Assembly: GCF_002072185.1 (NCBI RefSeq)
Contig: NZ_MVIW01000024.1
Coordinates: 1-48,614, forward strand
Source: Actinomyces denticolens
GTDB lineage: Bacteria; Actinomycetota; Actinomycetes; Actinomycetales; Actinomycetaceae
Reading direction: 5' to 3'
DNA length: 48,614 nucleotides
In this document: one piece after another, positions 15,529 to 24,111 of the stretch
How the letters are laid out: every line of letters starts with the position of its first letter
How positions within the stretch are numbered: position 1 is the first letter of the stretch
Notes under the pieces: model-generated
The model's database searches: none
What the model saw: only the letters and a program-made list of their open reading frames with translations
Told to the model about the DNA's origin: nothing
Position numbers and translations under genes: made by a program

Positions 15529-15656
15529 GCCGCCCGGGGCCCACCCGCGGGGCCCTGGACACCGGGGCTGCGCCCCGTGAAGTCCTGTGGGCGATCTCGC
15601 ACGGCATCGCGGCCGGTCGGCGGCCCCCGCAGTAGCGGCCTCTTGGCGGCATCTGG

Positions 15657-15662
15657 CACAAT
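15657..15662 (+). promoter_or_regulatory. Candidate -10 box for the rpsP transcript
   Basis: CACAAT at 15657-15662, about 130 nt upstream of the rpsP start. No convincing -35 is seen. The leader between it and 15794 is a candidate autoregulatory region, but no specific structure was recognised. Confidence 0.3.
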
Positions 15663-15793
15663 CCCCTGTGCACTCGGGCGCGCGAGGTCCCTCTCCCCAA
15701 CGCGCTCGCGTCTCGGCTCCCGCCGGAAACCGTTGCTTGACCCCACCGGGGATCGGCGCGGGCCAAACCATCCAGAACCAGGAGTTCAACCAA

Positions 15794-16279
15794 GTGGCAG
15801 TCAAGATTCGCCTCAAGCGCATGGGCAAGAAGTTCGCCCCCTTCTACCGGGTCGTCGTCCTCGACTCCCGCAAGAAGCGCGATGGCCGTGTCATCGAGGA
15901 GGTCGGCCTCTACGACCCGATGCAGGAGCCCTCGCTCATCCGCATCGACTCCGAGCGGGTCCAGTACTGGCTCGGCGTGGGCGCCCAGCCCTCCGACACC
16001 GTCTTCAACCTGCTCAAGATCACGGGCGACTACCAGAAGTTCAAGGGCCTGCCCGGCGCCGAGGGTCGTCTGAAGATCAAGGACGCCGAGGCCGCTGCGG
16101 CGGCCAAGGAGGCAGCAGTCAAGGCCGTCTCCGATGACGCCGAGAAGCGCAAGGCCGCCGCTGCCAAGGCGAAGGCCGATGCCGAGAAGGAGGCGGCCGA
16201 CGCTGCCGCCGCCGAGGCCAAGGCCGCGGAGGGTACCGCCGAGGAGGCGGCTCCCGAGGCCCCCGCCGAGGAGGCCTGA
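15794..16279 (+). CDS. rpsP: 30S ribosomal protein S16
   Basis: 161 residues from GTG with AGGAG at 15779-15783. The start [20 protein letters not shown] is diagnostic, followed by [19 protein letters not shown] and [15 protein letters not shown]. The S16 fold ends near residue 85. The remaining 75 residues are an Ala/Lys/Glu-rich charged tail, common in actinobacterial S16 and here long. S16 is an early-assembling 30S protein. The khpA start lies 1 bp after the stop, so the two are in one unit. Confidence 0.97.
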   Translation: MAVKIRLKRMGKKFAPFYRVVVLDSRKKRDGRVIEEVGLYDPMQEPSLIRIDSERVQYWLGVGAQPSDTVFNLLKITGDYQKFKGLPGAEGRLKIKDAEAAAAAKEAAVKAVSDDAEKRKAAAAKAKADAEKEAADAAAAEAKAAEGTAEEAAPEAPAEEA

Positions 16280-16280
16280 C

Positions 16281-16517
16281 ATGCTCGCTGACGCGCTCGA
16301 GCACCTCGTCCGCGGGATTGTCGACAATCCCGACGACGTCACCGTCACCTCCCGGTCGCTGCGCCGCGGCGACCTCCTCGAGGTGCGTGTGAACCCCGAG
16401 GACCTCGGCCGCGTCATCGGGCGCTCGGGCCGCACCGCCCGGGCCCTGCGCACGGTCGTGGGCGCGCTGGCGGACTCGCCGGTGCGCGTCGACGTCGTCG
16501 ACACCGACCGCCGCTGA
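16281..16517 (+). CDS. khpA: KH-domain RNA-binding protein KhpA
   Basis: 78 residues, single KH domain with the GxxG loop as GRSG (47-50) in VNPEDLGRVIGRSGRTARAL. It is the usual length for this small RNA chaperone, which in Firmicutes pairs with KhpB/Jag. It sits between rpsP and rimM as in most actinobacteria, although here a terminator and an aldo/keto reductase separate it from rimM. The ATG is 1 bp after the rpsP stop. Confidence 0.93.
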   Translation: MLADALEHLVRGIVDNPDDVTVTSRSLRRGDLLEVRVNPEDLGRVIGRSGRTARALRTVVGALADSPVRVDVVDTDRR

Positions 16518-16550
16518 GCGCGGGTCGGCCGAGCGGCCTTCTCACCCCGC

Positions 16551-16592
16551 GCCGTCGCCCGGCCCTCCAGGAATGGAGGGCCGGGCGACGGC
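16551..16592 (+). terminator. Strong hairpin terminator after khpA
   Basis: An 18-bp perfect GC-rich stem (16551-16568 with 16575-16592) closes a 6-nt loop. No U-tract follows, as is usual for GC-rich actinobacterial terminators. An in-frame ATG in the loop is not a real start for the next gene. Confidence 0.85.
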
Positions 16593-16668
16593 GTTGTGCC
16601 TGCCATCGGCCCTCATCCGGGCCGGATCACCTGCCCGCAACACGCAGTTCGACGAAGGAGACAGACTC

Positions 16669-17613
16669 ATGCGCTTAGGAGACTCGGACCTCGACGTCGC
16701 CAGGATCGGATTCGGCGGCAACGTCCTGGGATGGACCGCCGACGAGGCGACCAGCCACGCCGTCCTCGACGCCTACGTCGCCGCGGGCGGCAATTTCATC
16801 GACACCGCCGACGGCTACTCCCACTGGGCGAGCGGCCACCGCGGCGGGGAGTCCGAGACCATCATCGGCTCCTGGATCCGCGCGCGGGGCCGCCACGACG
16901 ACCTCGTCATCGCCACGAAGGTCTCCACCAAGCCCGACCGGGCCGGACTGGCCCCCGACAACGTGCGCCTGGCCGTCGACGAGTCCCTCACCCGCCTGGG
17001 AGTCGAGGCCATCGACCTCTACTACGCCCACTTCGACGACCCCACCGTGCCCCTGGCGGAGACGGTCGCCGTCTTCGAGGAGATCCGCGCCGTCGGCAAG
17101 ATCCGCCACGTCGCCCTGTCCAACTACACCCCTGAGCGCATCGAGGAGTGGATGGCGCTCGCCGCCGAGCAGGGCGCCGCCGCCCCCGTCGCCCTCCAGC
17201 CCCACTACAACCTCCTGCACCGCGGCGACGTCGAGGGCCCCGGCGGGCGCGGCGAGGTCGCCGCCCGGCACGGCCTCGGCCTCGTGCCCTACTTCTCCCT
17301 CGCCGCGGGCTTCCTCGCCGGCAAGTACCGGCGCGATGAGGCCCCCACCGGTGACCGCGCCGGAATGGTCGCCGACTACCTGCGCCCCGAGTGCTTCGAC
17401 GTCGTTGACGCCGTGGTCGAGATCGCCGCCGCCCACGGCGTCGAGCCCGCCTCCGTGGCCCTGGCCTGGCTGCGCGACCGCCCCGGCGTCGTCGCGCCCC
17501 TGGCCTCGGCCCGCTCCCTCGCCCAGCTCCCGGCCATCACCGCCGCGCTCGACCTCGCACTGGCCCCGGAGGAGACCGATCGCCTCACGCGCCTGTCCGA
17601 CGCCGTCGCCTGA
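16669..17613 (+). CDS. Aldo/keto reductase
   Basis: 314 residues from ATG with GAAGGAG at 16654-16660. NADPH-dependent oxidoreductase with a TIM-barrel fold. The catalytic tetrad is visible: Asp45 and Tyr50 (FIDTADGY), Lys84 (VIATKVSTK) and His121 (YYAHFDDP). Later motifs VALSNYT and LVPYFSLAAGFLAGKYR fit the AKR11/YajO-type subgroup. The physiological substrate is unknown. It interrupts the normally contiguous khpA-rimM arrangement, sits behind a strong terminator, and is followed by a large hairpin, so it looks like an independently expressed insertion. Confidence 0.92.
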   Translation: MRLGDSDLDVARIGFGGNVLGWTADEATSHAVLDAYVAAGGNFIDTADGYSHWASGHRGGESETIIGSWIRARGRHDDLVIATKVSTKPDRAGLAPDNVRLAVDESLTRLGVEAIDLYYAHFDDPTVPLAETVAVFEEIRAVGKIRHVALSNYTPERIEEWMALAAEQGAAAPVALQPHYNLLHRGDVEGPGGRGEVAARHGLGLVPYFSLAAGFLAGKYRRDEAPTGDRAGMVADYLRPECFDVVDAVVEIAAAHGVEPASVALAWLRDRPGVVAPLASARSLAQLPAITAALDLALAPEETDRLTRLSDAVA

Positions 17614-17638
17614 GGGCCCGCCAGCGCGGCGTTGAGCG

Positions 17639-17753
17639 GAGACGGGCTCGGCCCGCAGAAACCGTCTCATTCCGGCGTTGCGTCCTCGAACTACGAGGAT
17701 GAGGGCGCAACGCCGGGATGAGACGGTAAGAAGGGGACGAGGGCGCAACGCCA
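17639..17753. repeat. Large hairpin with alternative pairing, upstream of rimM
   Basis: A 22-bp stem (17661-17682 with 17706-17727, one mismatch that would be a wobble pair in RNA) encloses a smaller TCCTCG/CGAGGA hairpin. GAGACGG at 17639-17645 could instead pair with CCGTCTC at 17663-17669, competing with the main stem. The 14-mer GAGGGCGCAACGCC occurs at 17701 and again at about 17740. TAGGTT (17827-17832) is a possible -10 for rimM downstream. Confidence 0.65.
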
Positions 17754-17891
17754 GGGCTACCTCCTGCTCGGGGAGTGACCTTCACCCCTCCTCGCGTCGA
17801 CGCGGGGGCCGGGCCGGGCGGCGCGGTAGGTTGGTCACTGATGCGCGGCGGATCGATCGCGCCGCCGACCCACGCCTACCCAGGAGACTAG

Positions 17892-18464
17892 GTGCAGCTC
17901 ACCGTCGCCATCATCGGCCCCGCCCACGCCCTCAAGGGCGAGGTCCGCCTGGAGATCCGCACCGACGACCCGGACGGCCGCCTCGCCCCCGGCGCCGTCC
18001 TGGCCACCCAGGACCGTTCCGGGAGACCGGCCGCCGACCTCACCGTGGAGCGCCTGCGCTTCGACGGCACCCGCTGGTTCGCGGCCTTCGCCGAGGCCCC
18101 CGATCGCACCGCCGCCGAGGCCCTGCGCGGCCACCGCCTCCTCATCGACACCGACGCCGAGCCCGAGGATGAGGACGACGACGCCTGGTACCGTCATGAG
18201 CTCGTGGGCCTGGCCGCCCACCACATCGACGGCACCGGGCTCGGCACCGTCACCGACCTCGAGCCCGGCGTCGCCCAGGACCGTCTCATCATCACCACGC
18301 CCGGCGGGCAGCGCATCGCCGTCCCCTTCGTCGAGGCGCTCGTGCCCGAGGTCGATCCCGGGGCCGGCCGGGTCCTCATCGACCCTCCCGGCGGCCTCTT
18401 CCCGGGCCTGGGCGCCATCGAGATCAGCGAGGAGACCACGGCCGACGGCGGTGACCATGGCTGA
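17892..18464 (+). CDS. rimM: Ribosome maturation factor RimM
   Basis: 190 residues from GTG with AGGAG at 17882-17886. It assists 30S 3'-domain assembly through S19. The N-terminal RimM domain starts [20 protein letters not shown], close to the family V-G-R-I-x-K-A-H-G-x-x-G-E-V pattern. The PRC-barrel-like C-terminal domain includes WYRHELVGL, then [12 protein letters not shown]-type residues. The 3' end overlaps the trmD start by 8 bp if the first ATG is used, indicating coupling. Confidence 0.93.
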   Translation: MQLTVAIIGPAHALKGEVRLEIRTDDPDGRLAPGAVLATQDRSGRPAADLTVERLRFDGTRWFAAFAEAPDRTAAEALRGHRLLIDTDAEPEDEDDDAWYRHELVGLAAHHIDGTGLGTVTDLEPGVAQDRLIITTPGGQRIAVPFVEALVPEVDPGAGRVLIDPPGGLFPGLGAIEISEETTADGGDHG

Positions 18465-19968
18465 GATGAGCGCCGCGCCCGCCCGTCGGATGCGCATCGA
18501 CGTCGTCAGCATCTTCCCGGCCTTCCTCGGCGTCTTGGATCTGTCCCTCATCGGGCGCGCCCGAGAGGACGGCCTCATCGATCTGCGCCTCCACGACCTG
18601 CGCGACTGGGCGCATGACCGCCACCGCACCGTCGACGACACCCCGCTCGGCGGTGGCCCCGGCATGGTCATGAAGCCCGACGTGTGGGGGGAGGCCCTCG
18701 ATGACGTCCTCGCTGATGGCAGCGAGGCATCGGGGACCCCCGGGGCTCCGGGCGAGGCGCCCGGGGCGGGCCGCGCCGTCCTCCTCATCCCCACCCCCGC
18801 CGGGGAGGTCTTCACCCAGCGCACCGCCGAGGACCTCGCCGGGGCCGACCGCCTCATCGTGGCCTGCGGGCGCTACGAGGGCATCGACTCGCGCGTGCCG
18901 CGCCACTACGCGGCGCGCGGCATCGAGGTGCGCGAGCTGTCCATCGGCGACTACGTCCTCAACGGGGGAGAGGCGGCCGCCATCGTCATGATCGAGGCCA
19001 TCGCCAGACTCCTGCCGGGCGTCGTCGGCAACCCCGCCTCCGTCATCGAGGAGTCCCACAGCGCCGCCGGCCTCCTCGAGCACGAGGTCCTCACCCGCCC
19101 CGTGTCCTGGCGGGGACTGGATGCCCCCGAGGTCCTGCTCTCCGGGGACCACGCCCGCATCGCCCGCGCGCGCCGCGATGGGGCCATCGCCCGCACCGCC
19201 GCCCGGCGCCCCGACATGATCCGCGCCCTGGATCCCACTGCCCTCGACTCCCAGGACCGCGCCGCCCTCGCCCGCCACGGCTGGGTGGTGCCCGCCGGGG
19301 CCCCGCGCCCCGTTCCCATGCGCCTGCGCCCCGCCGAGCCCGCCGACGCCGAGCCCCTCGCCGCCCTGGCCGCGCGGACCTTCCCGGACGCCTGCCCGCC
19401 CTTCCTCACTGAGGAGGGGATCGCCGCGCATATCGCCCACTCCCTCACCCCCGAGCGCTTCGCCCGGTGGATCGCCGACGAGCGCGCCGGCGTCGCCGTC
19501 GCGGAGCTGCCCGAGGGCTCGCCCGCCGGCCCCGATGCCGAGCCGATCGCCCCCGGCGAACTCGTCGGCTACACGGTCTGCCTCCTCGAGGCCCGCGACG
19601 CCGACGGCGCCCTGCCCGAGGGCCTCGACGCCCGCCCGCCCAGCATCGCCGCGCCCGACCCGGCCAGTGGCAGGGCCGTGGCCGAGCTGTCCAAGGTCTA
19701 CGCCGACGCCCGGCTGCGCGCCTCGGGCCTGGCCTCGGCCCTCATCTCCCATGCCCTCGCCGGCGCCGGCCGTGCCGGCGCCACCGAGATCTGGCTGGGC
19801 ACCCACGAGGGCAATAAGCGGGCGCAGAAGGCCTACAAGCGCGCCGGGTTCCGGCAGCGCGGCAAGCGCGTCTACGAGGTGGGCGGAACCGCCTGCCGCG
19901 ACGTCGTCATGTCCCTGACCCTCGACCCCGCCGGCGGGGTCGGCCCCAGGAAGGAGCCGCGCGCATGA
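18457..19968 (+). CDS. trmD: TrmD tRNA (guanine37-N1)-methyltransferase fused to a GNAT acetyltransferase
   Basis: 503 residues, about twice the usual TrmD. Residues 12-260 are Trm[41 protein letters not shown] (137-147) and the SAM-knot [11 protein letters not shown] (162-172). Residues 288-490 form a GNAT domain, with the acetyl-CoA loop region [19 protein letters not shown] (411-429) and [13 protein letters not shown]. An 18-residue Gly/Pro/Glu insert sits at 88-106. The usual conserved stretch D-G-L-L-x-x-P-x-Y-T-R-P, which holds the general-base Asp (Asp169 in Haemophilus and E. coli), reads [12 protein letters not shown] here (204-215), so Ala replaces Asp and Leu replaces Tyr. Alternative starts are 18466 and 18490. 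lepB overlaps its stop by 4 bp. Confidence 0.93.
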   Translation: MAEMSAAPARRMRIDVVSIFPAFLGVLDLSLIGRAREDGLIDLRLHDLRDWAHDRHRTVDDTPLGGGPGMVMKPDVWGEALDDVLADGSEASGTPGAPGEAPGAGRAVLLIPTPAGEVFTQRTAEDLAGADRLIVACGRYEGIDSRVPRHYAARGIEVRELSIGDYVLNGGEAAAIVMIEAIARLLPGVVGNPASVIEESHSAAGLLEHEVLTRPVSWRGLDAPEVLLSGDHARIARARRDGAIARTAARRPDMIRALDPTALDSQDRAALARHGWVVPAGAPRPVPMRLRPAEPADAEPLAALAARTFPDACPPFLTEEGIAAHIAHSLTPERFARWIADERAGVAVAELPEGSPAGPDAEPIAPGELVGYTVCLLEARDADGALPEGLDARPPSIAAPDPASGRAVAELSKVYADARLRASGLASALISHALAGAGRAGATEIWLGTHEGNKRAQKAYKRAGFRQRGKRVYEVGGTACRDVVMSLTLDPAGGVGPRKEPRA

Positions 19969-20741
19969 GTGACGCGCTGACCAGAACCGAGGACGCCCCG
20001 GCCGACCGGGACGCCGAGACCGAGCCCGCCGGCACCGCCGAGGGTACCGACGCGACCGACGCTGTTGACGGCGCCGAGCGGAGCCGGGCCGACCGCTGGC
20101 GGGGCCGCCTCACCGTCGTCGCCTTCCTCATCGTCGGTCTCATCGGCGCCGCCCTGGTCAAGTCCTACGTCGCCCAGTCCTTCGTCATCCCGTCCGGCTC
20201 CATGGAGAACACCCTCCAGGAGGGCGACAGGGTCGTGGTCACCATGTACGACAGCACCGATATCCACCGCGGCGACGTCGTCGTCTTCGCCGATCCCGAT
20301 GACTGGCTGAACGACCCCCAGCCCACCGGGCTCCGCGGCCTCCTCCAGGACACCCTCATCGCCGTGCGCATCCTGCCCGATCGCACCGGCGACTACCTCA
20401 TCAAGCGCGTCATCGGGATGCCCGGGGACCACGTCGTCGCCGATGGCGTCGGCCCCATCACCGTCAACGGCTCCCCGGTCGACGAGCCCTACATCAAGCC
20501 CGGCCGCGCCCCCTCCGAGCTCGCCTTCGACGTCGTCGTCCCGCCCGGGAGGGTCTGGGTCATGGGGGACAACCGCGCCAACTCCGAGGACTCGCGCTAC
20601 CACCAGGATGATGCCAACGGGGGCTCCGTGCCGCTGAGCGACGTCGTCGGCGTCGCCAAGGGAGTGGCCTGGCCGTTCTCCCGCTGGGGCGGTCTGACCG
20701 ACGGTGAGAGGGCCTTCACCGGCGTGCCCCCCGCCTCCTGA
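19965..20741 (+). CDS. lepB: Type I signal peptidase (first copy)
   Basis: 258 residues. An acidic cytoplasmic N-terminus (1-45) precedes one membrane helix (about 50-67), and the catalytic domain is outside. Catalytic Ser79 lies in [11 protein letters not shown] and general-base Lys147 in [12 protein letters not shown]; the [11 protein letters not shown] box is intact. It removes signal peptides from exported proteins. The ATG overlaps the trmD stop (ATGA), so it is coupled to that gene. A second, similar peptidase lies just after rplS. Confidence 0.95.
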   Translation: MSDALTRTEDAPADRDAETEPAGTAEGTDATDAVDGAERSRADRWRGRLTVVAFLIVGLIGAALVKSYVAQSFVIPSGSMENTLQEGDRVVVTMYDSTDIHRGDVVVFADPDDWLNDPQPTGLRGLLQDTLIAVRILPDRTGDYLIKRVIGMPGDHVVADGVGPITVNGSPVDEPYIKPGRAPSELAFDVVVPPGRVWVMGDNRANSEDSRYHQDDANGGSVPLSDVVGVAKGVAWPFSRWGGLTDGERAFTGVPPAS

Positions 20742-20810
20742 CGTCGCAGGGCCCGCGTGAGGTCGCGCACTTGGGCGGGGGCGTTATCGCCGCGCCCCGC
20801 GGCCCTGTGG

Positions 20811-20816
20811 CAGACT
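20811..20816 (+). promoter_or_regulatory. Possible -10 for a separate rplS transcript
   Basis: TGTGG-CAGACT resembles an extended -10. A 150-nt leader would follow, with a short CATCC/GGATG hairpin near 20910-20930. Evidence is weak. Confidence 0.25.
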
Positions 20817-20975
20817 GGGCCCGCCCACGGGACTCGGGGCGCTCCGCCACTGGGGAGGGCCCGGCACCGCAGGACCCGTCGGGCTCACGCACCGGGGCGG
20901 CCCCATCCTCGAGGGGATGGCGCGGTCCCACTTATCAAGCGCTCATGACCAGTGGCACGTGCGCAGGAGAGAACA

Positions 20976-21323
20976 ATGAACCTGATCGACGAGATCAACG
21001 CCAAGTCGCTGCGCAGCGACATCCCCAGCTTCCGCCCCGGCGACACCGTCAAGGTGCACGTCAAGGTCGTTGAGGGCAGCCGCTCCCGCATCCAGGTCTT
21101 CCAGGGCGTCGTGATCGCCCGTCACGGCGGCGGCATCGGCGAGACCTTCACGGTCCGCAAGATCTCCTTCGGCGTTGGCGTCGAGCGCACCTTCCCGGTG
21201 CACACCCCCTCGATCGACAAGATCGAGGTCGTCACCCGGGGCGACGTGCGCCGCGCCAAGCTGTACTACCTGCGCAACCTGCGTGGGAAGGCCGCCAAGA
21301 TCAAGGAGCGCCGGGAGTCCTGA
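20976..21323 (+). CDS. rplS: 50S ribosomal protein L19
   Basis: 115 residues, full family length, ATG with AGGAGA at 20965-20970. Recognisable by [20 protein letters not shown], then [11 protein letters not shown], then [21 protein letters not shown] and the basic [20 protein letters not shown] end. It sits at the 30S/50S interface. A strong hairpin terminator follows at 21340-21368. The position between two signal peptidase genes is characteristic of some actinobacteria. Confidence 0.98.
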   Translation: MNLIDEINAKSLRSDIPSFRPGDTVKVHVKVVEGSRSRIQVFQGVVIARHGGGIGETFTVRKISFGVGVERTFPVHTPSIDKIEVVTRGDVRRAKLYYLRNLRGKAAKIKERRES

Positions 21324-21339
21324 TCCCGCCTCTCCCTCA

Positions 21340-21368
21340 AGCGCCCGGGGCCCCGCGCCCCGGGCGCT
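21340..21368 (+). terminator. Hairpin terminator after rplS
   Basis: AGCGCCCGGGG (21340-21350) pairs perfectly with CCCCGGGCGCT (21358-21368) over a 7-nt loop. It may partly separate rplS expression from the second lepB. Confidence 0.8.
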
Positions 21369-21431
21369 GAATCCATCCGGCGCCGCCGGACCGCAGCACG
21401 CCCGACAGCATGATCGTCGAGAGGAGGCCCC

Positions 21432-22334
21432 GTGACCGATCAGCGCCACCCGATCATCGTCCTGGGCACCTCCCAGGACGACCCGGGGGACGAGGACTCC
21501 CCCCAGGACGGCCAGGACTCCCCCCAGTCCCTTCCCCCCGCCTTCCCTCCCCGCCAGGCGGTCGCCAATGCCACGGGCACGCGCCTGGCCGACTCCGCTC
21601 CCACGCCCTCCGCCCCCAGCCGCTGGCGGCGCCTGCTCTCGAGCCTCATCGTCATCGCCGTGGTCCTGGCAGGCTCGGCGCTCATCAAGTCCTTCGTCGT
21701 CCAGACCTTCGAGATCCCCTCGGCGTCCATGGAGCCCACCCTCGTCAACGGGGACCGCGTGGCCGTCACCATGTACGACTCCAAGGACTTGCAGCGCGGG
21801 GACATCATCGTCTTCCGCGACCCCGACTCCTGGCTCACCACCACCGACCCCACGGGCCTCAAGGGAGCGATGCGCGACTTCTTCATCGCGATCCGCCTCC
21901 TGCCCGAGGACTCCGGGCACCATCTCATCAAGCGCATCATCGGGATGCCGGGGGACCACGTCGTGGCCGACGGCCGGGGCAGCCTGACCGTCAACGGCGT
22001 TCAGATCCACGAGCCCTATCTGCGCCAGGGGAGCTCGCCATCCACCACCGCCTTCGACGTCGTCGTGCCCGAGGGCTGCGTGTGGGTCATGGGGGACAAC
22101 CGCTCCAACTCGGCCGACTCCCGATTCCACATCCAGGACGCCCATGGGGGCGCCCTGCCCCTGACTGATGTCGTGGGCGTGGCCAAGAGGATCGTCTGGC
22201 CCCTGTCCCACTGGGGAACGCTCGCGGGCGGGCGCGAGGCCTTCAAGGATGTTCCCGCCGCCGACCCGGCCGCCACCACGGCCGCCACCGCCTCCCGGCA
22301 GGGCGCGGCCGCGGGCATGGTCCGCGCGGCCTGA
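21432..22334 (+). CDS. lepB: Type I signal peptidase (second copy)
   Basis: 300 residues from GTG with GAGGAGG at 21420-21426. The long N-terminal cytoplasmic region (1-65) is Asp/Gln/Pro rich, then one membrane helix (about 70-86). Catalytic Ser99 lies in EIPSASMEPTL (SASM rather than SGSM) and Lys167 in HLIKRIIGMPGD; the GDNRSNSADSR box is intact. The catalytic domain is very like that of the copy at 19965, so the pair arose by duplication. The C-terminus has a 25-residue Ala/Thr tail. rnhB starts 3 bp after the stop. Confidence 0.95.
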   Translation: MTDQRHPIIVLGTSQDDPGDEDSPQDGQDSPQSLPPAFPPRQAVANATGTRLADSAPTPSAPSRWRRLLSSLIVIAVVLAGSALIKSFVVQTFEIPSASMEPTLVNGDRVAVTMYDSKDLQRGDIIVFRDPDSWLTTTDPTGLKGAMRDFFIAIRLLPEDSGHHLIKRIIGMPGDHVVADGRGSLTVNGVQIHEPYLRQGSSPSTTAFDVVVPEGCVWVMGDNRSNSADSRFHIQDAHGGALPLTDVVGVAKRIVWPLSHWGTLAGGREAFKDVPAADPAATTAATASRQGAAAGMVRAA

Positions 22335-22337
22335 CCC

Positions 22338-23048
22338 ATGCCGCGCATCCGACCCGACCGCGCGCTCGAGGCCTCGCTCCTGGAGGGCCACGGGCTCGTC
22401 GGCGGCCTCGACGAGGTCGGCAGGGGCGCCCTGGCCGGACCCGTCACCGTGGGCCTGGCCGTGGTCTCCCGCAGCACCGCGGACGCCTTCCCCGAGGGCC
22501 TGGCCGACTCCAAGGCGCTCAGTGCGGCCCGGCGCCAGGCGCTCGTCGCGCCCGTGGCCGAATGGCTCGCCGACCATGCCATCGCCCACGCCTCAGCCGC
22601 CGAGATCGACGCCCTCGGCATCGCCGCCGCCCTGCGCCTGGCCGGGCGGCGGGCCCTGGCCAAGGTTCGCGAGCGCGGCAACCTTCCCGGCATCATCATC
22701 CTCGACGGCGCGGCGAACTGGCTGTCACCGCCCGCGGATGACCTCTTCGCCGCCCTCGACCGGCCGGAGGCGCTCTCGTCCGCCCACGAGTACGGCCCCG
22801 CGATCCCCGATGACGACGTCCCCGGCGTCATCATGCGCGTCAGGGCGGACGCGAGCTGCGCCGTCGTCGCGGCCGCGTCCGTCCTGGCCAAGGTCGAGCG
22901 CGACGCGATCATGTCCGCCCTTCCCGACCCCGGCTACGGCTGGGCCTCCAACAAGGGCTACGGCTCGGCGGCGCACCAGGCGGGTCTGGCCGAGCTCGGT
23001 GCCTGCGAGCAGCACCGCCGCAGCTGGCGCCTGCCGGGGCTGGGCTGA
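22338..23048 (+). CDS. rnhB: Ribonuclease HII
   Basis: 236 residues. Cleaves the RNA strand of RNA-DNA hybrids, including single ribonucleotides in DNA. The motif GLDEVGRGALAGPV (about 23-36) holds the DE metal ligands. IIILDGAANWL and RVRADASCAVVAAASVLAKVERD hold the remaining acidic residues, and GYGWASNKGYGS is the C-terminal conserved block. ATG 3 bp after lepB, co-transcribed. Confidence 0.95.
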   Translation: MPRIRPDRALEASLLEGHGLVGGLDEVGRGALAGPVTVGLAVVSRSTADAFPEGLADSKALSAARRQALVAPVAEWLADHAIAHASAAEIDALGIAAALRLAGRRALAKVRERGNLPGIIILDGAANWLSPPADDLFAALDRPEALSSAHEYGPAIPDDDVPGVIMRVRADASCAVVAAASVLAKVERDAIMSALPDPGYGWASNKGYGSAAHQAGLAELGACEQHRRSWRLPGLG

Positions 23049-23147
23049 GGCCCCCGCGCCACCGCAGCCGGCCCGGGCCGCCCCGGGTGGGCGACGCAAC
23101 CCGTCCGCCTCTCGCGCCCGGGACGGGGCGACGGGCATGATGGCCCG

Positions 23148-23453
23148 GTGAGTGCAGAGGACCTTGAGGCATACGAGAACGATCTGGAGCTCGACCTGTA
23201 CCGGGAGTACCGGGACGTCGTGGGGCTGTTCGCCTACGTCGTCGAGACGGAGCGCCGCTTCTACCTGGCCAACTCCGTGGACGTGCAGGTGCGCACCAAC
23301 GGCGGCGAGGTGTTCTTCGAGTTGAGCCTGGAGGACGCCTGGGTGTGGGACATCTACCGCTCCTCCCGCTTCGTGAAATCCGTGCGAGTGGTCACGTTCA
23401 AGGACGTCAACGTCGAGGAGCTGTCCAAGCCGGAGATGGAGATCCCCTCCTGA
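23148..23453 (+). CDS. DUF2469 family protein
   Basis: 101 residues from GTG. The start SAEDLEAYENDLELDLYREY and the following VVGLFAYVVETERRFYLAN are typical of this small, highly conserved actinobacterial family (Rv2901c type), found between rnhB and yraN. Function unknown; the protein is acidic and soluble. A -10-like CATGAT ends 6 bp before the GTG, so the gene may have its own leaderless transcript. Confidence 0.93.
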   Translation: MSAEDLEAYENDLELDLYREYRDVVGLFAYVVETERRFYLANSVDVQVRTNGGEVFFELSLEDAWVWDIYRSSRFVKSVRVVTFKDVNVEELSKPEMEIPS

Positions 23454-23559
23454 GCGCCTGACCCGGCGCCGCCGCGTCGGGAACCACCACGCCCGCCGCG
23501 CGCGGGTCCCGCCCAGCGCTGGGGACGGGGACCGCGGGTCGGGCCGACGGTGGGGCACC

Positions 23560-24111
23560 GTGGTCGCGGAGGTGACCACCGTGACCCCGACGACCCCGAC
23601 GACCCCGACAGCCCCAGCGCGCCTGACGCCCCCGAAGACCCCGGCAGCCCCGGCCATGCGATCGACCGCGCCGCCCGGCCCACCGGGCCCGGGCGCGCCC
23701 GCCCCACGGAGCGCCCCGGCGCTGAGCCCGGCGGAGAAGCGGCGCCTGACCGGCCGGAGAGGCGAGGACATCGTCGTCGGCTACCTGCGCGACTCGGGCT
23801 GGCGGATCATCGACCGCAACTGGCGCGCCCCGCGAGGCTCCGGCCTGCGCGGTGAGATAGACATCATCGCCGAGGACCCCATCGGTGCGCTCGTCATCGT
23901 CGAGGTCAAGACGCGATCCAGCCTGCGGGCCGGGCCGCCCGCCGCGGCCGTGACCCCCGCCAAGGAGGCGCGCCTGCGGCGCCTGGCCGCCGCCTGGGCC
24001 GGTCGGAGGGGAGCCCCGCCCCACCGGCTCCGCCTGGACGTGGTCTCCGTGCTCCTGCGCGAGGGCGTCCCCGCGCTCCTGCGCCACCACAGGGCGGTGA
24101 GCGGATCATGA
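23560..24111 (+). CDS. yraN: YraN family (UPF0102) predicted endonuclease
   Basis: 183 residues if the first GTG is used; the family core is only about 120. The core begins near residue 57 with LSPAEKRRLTGRRGEDIV and carries the restriction-endonuclease-like residues in LRGEIDIIAED and LVIVEVKTRSS. The first 55 residues are Thr/Pro/Ala low complexity encoded by GAC/CCC-type repeats, so the true start may be lower (GTG 23572 or ATG 23656). None has a good ribosome-binding site. The stop overlaps the comM start by 4 bp. Role in DNA processing is inferred. Confidence 0.88.
   Translation: MVAEVTTVTPTTPTTPTAPARLTPPKTPAAPAMRSTAPPGPPGPGAPAPRSAPALSPAEKRRLTGRRGEDIVVGYLRDSGWRIIDRNWRAPRGSGLRGEIDIIAEDPIGALVIVEVKTRSSLRAGPPAAAVTPAKEARLRRLAAAWAGRRGAPPHRLRLDVVSVLLREGVPALLRHHRAVSGS

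Noticed and set aside
16573-16668. Longer aldo/keto reductase start at 16573
   Set aside because: That ATG lies in the loop and stem of the khpA terminator. The ATG at 16669 has GAAGGAG and the family N-terminus.
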